A stretch of 64,000 bases of DNA. Origin: Toxoplasma gondii ME49 (Eukaryota > Apicomplexa > Conoidasida > Eucoccidiorida > Sarcocystidae). Location: assembly GCF_000006565.2 (NCBI RefSeq), contig NC_031478.1, positions 3,925,127-3,989,126 on the forward strand, given 5' to 3'. A program made the position numbers and the translations under genes. The notes beneath the pieces are model-generated. The model was not told where the DNA came from and ran no database searches. It worked only from the letters and a program-made list of their open reading frames with translations. This document shows, in pieces, positions 62,537-64,000 of the stretch. How positions within the stretch are numbered: position 1 is the stretch's first letter; each line of letters opens with the position of its first letter.

Positions 62537-64000
62537 ATGGCGGTGTTCCAAGAAAATTTTTCGGTTGAGAAGCGGGTGCTGGCCGAGCTTCGCAAATACA
62601 TCGCGGTCGCGACAACTCAGTCAATTCAGGCCGCCGCAATGCAGGGTCATCTCGCCGGGGGTTTTCTCCGGAACTTCGACGGTCATCTGGACCAGATGAC
62701 ACCGGAGTTGATGCGGGCAATTTCCAGCGAGCTCGTGCGCGAAATTCCCACGAAACGGTCCGCATATGCCCCCGGGAATTTCGAGTTTGTGTTACCACCT
62801 CCAGGTTTCGACGTCCCTTGCCGCCGTAACGGTGCTCAGAGTCCGGGGTATCCCTTTCTTCCGTCAGACCAAGGTACTCGCCTCGTTGACTACAGTGAAC
62901 AGCCTCCTATCTACAGGTCGGACGCTTCCCAGGTTGATGCGAACAGCCTAACCGGCAACGCGCTCCTTCATCTCTTCCAATCCCGCTCCATGTGGAGTAC
63001 GGAAACTCCCCGGTGCGACAAGGAACGGAGGACGGACGAAACGGACTCCTCGTGGTCCCTCGTGACACATGGCTCATCTGGCGAAAGCGGGAATGAGCGT
63101 GTTTCTCCGAGTTTCCCTGGCGCGATTGATTGCGTGAAACCCCAGCCAAATGCGGTCCCCAGTCAAAAATCTGGTACAAAGTCTTCGAGAAAAGCTCCGT
63201 CTCAGTCAGCCCGCAATTCCGAAGACAATGAAGAACAAGCGCTCGCGTCTGGGGTCAAGGTCTTCATCGGAAATGTCATGCCCACGACGACAGAGGTAAA
63301 CCAACGATCACCGGCCACATGGCCAATGTGTGCGAAGTCTGGATTTCGTTTGAATTTGTCTTAGGGCAATTCGTCCACTCTAGCCTAGTTTCCGCATCTA
63401 TGGTGTTACTAGGTAACGGACAAGGTGCTCGAAGAATCCGCCCTGGTAGTGATTGTGCTGTCCCGGTTGAGTCAGGGGTCCTGTGGCGTGTTTTGAACCA
63501 TCAAAGACTTGATTTCTTGAGCTGTGCCTGTAGGTGCAGCTGGCTGTATTTAGTGAGTGTTTTCGTGCTTGTTTACAGGAAGAATTGTATGAAATCTTTC
63601 GGTCGTTCGGTGAGTGCTCGGGCCTGGTACTTCTTAGAGACAGGCGGCAACGTCCCCGGGGCGCAGGCTTCGTCACCTTTAAGAGAAAGGAAGATGCCGA
63701 TAAAGCCATGGACGCGTTGGACAGGAAATTCTGCGTCAAGGTAGGCGTGAGTTGCAAAAGAAGCGAGGGCGTCCCGTTAATTGTTTGAAAGCCAGGAAGA
63801 CAGGGTCATGACATGTACACATGTGGCTCGTATTGGCTCCCGTAGGTGTACCATGCAGGAGATATTTCAGGGACCATTCGAAGGACAATCCTCCATAGTC
63901 TTTGTAGGCTTTCTAAAATATTGTTTTTCTCACCAAACTGTGTGAGTGAACATTTGCTTCCACAGTGTGTTGGGGCGGCCAAAGCCCGGGAGAGGCAAGC
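62537..64000 (+). CDS. RRM-domain RNA-binding protein, 3' end beyond the window
   Basis: Exons are 62537-63295, 63579-63740 and 63966 onward (cut by the window end), all in phase 0. The first 240 residues are a low-complexity region: a helical start (MAVFQENFSVEKRVLAELRK), then Ser/Pro/Gln-rich sequence. An RNA-recognition motif follows, split by an intron: RNP2 as VKVFIGNV, then EELYEIFRSFGECSGLVLLR, RNP1 as RGAGFVTF, and DADKAMDALDRKF. The third exon begins CVGAAKARERQ, the usual end of an RRM, so a second RRM beyond the window is possible. The layout resembles CELF/Bruno-like proteins, but the missing 3' end prevents assignment. Confidence 0.85.

Overview
This window is nuclear DNA from an apicomplexan, most likely a Toxoplasma-type coccidian (Sarcocystidae). 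The evidence is that almost every gene is split by 100-700 bp GT-AG introns, a beta-tubulin gene has three introns, and RPS19, the V-ATPase proteolipid and a NIPA-type transporter are all spliced. Intergenic DNA is long with (TA)n tracts, and there are lineage-style secreted proteins with no recognisable relatives. I rebuilt gene models by hand from conserved protein blocks, splice sites and intron phase; most close in frame from start to stop.

Left third (0-17 kb): V-ATPase subunit c (minus, 528-3037, with an apparent frameshift), an unrecognised minus-strand gene with a Cys cluster (4224-7359), a secreted coiled-coil protein (plus, 7414-12567), a roughly 100-residue unknown (minus, 14067-15063) and ribosomal protein S19 (minus, 15599-16840). 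Middle (17-32 kb): a weak ORF, a putative minus gene (20009-21358), then a tandem pair of four-exon paralogues (21429-23577 and 25346-27285). The paralogues encode secreted or membrane proteins sharing a strongly conserved four-cysteine module and a hydrophobic, GPI-like tail. A ZNRD2/p27-type zinc-ribbon gene follows (minus, 29474-31907).

Right half (32-64 kb): an MKT1-type pseudo-nuclease (33197-37290), beta-tubulin (minus, 39831-42305), a putative unmodelled plus gene (42461-44461), tRNA-Lys(UUU) (44475-44547), an eight-finger CCCH-like protein (46649-49522), a possible extra plus gene (49.7-52.8 kb), an N-myristoylated repeat protein (minus, 52859-53939), a NIPA/DUF803 magnesium transporter-like protein (56219-59370) and the 5' part of an RRM protein running off the end (62537-64000).

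No operon logic applies. Functionally the window mixes housekeeping genes (translation, tubulin, proton pump, tRNA), RNA regulators (MKT1, CCCH, RRM) and lineage-restricted secreted or lipidated proteins. The strongest candidates for undescribed biology are the tandem four-Cys pair, the secreted coiled-coil protein, the myristoylated repeat protein and the Cys-cluster gene at 4.2-7.4 kb.
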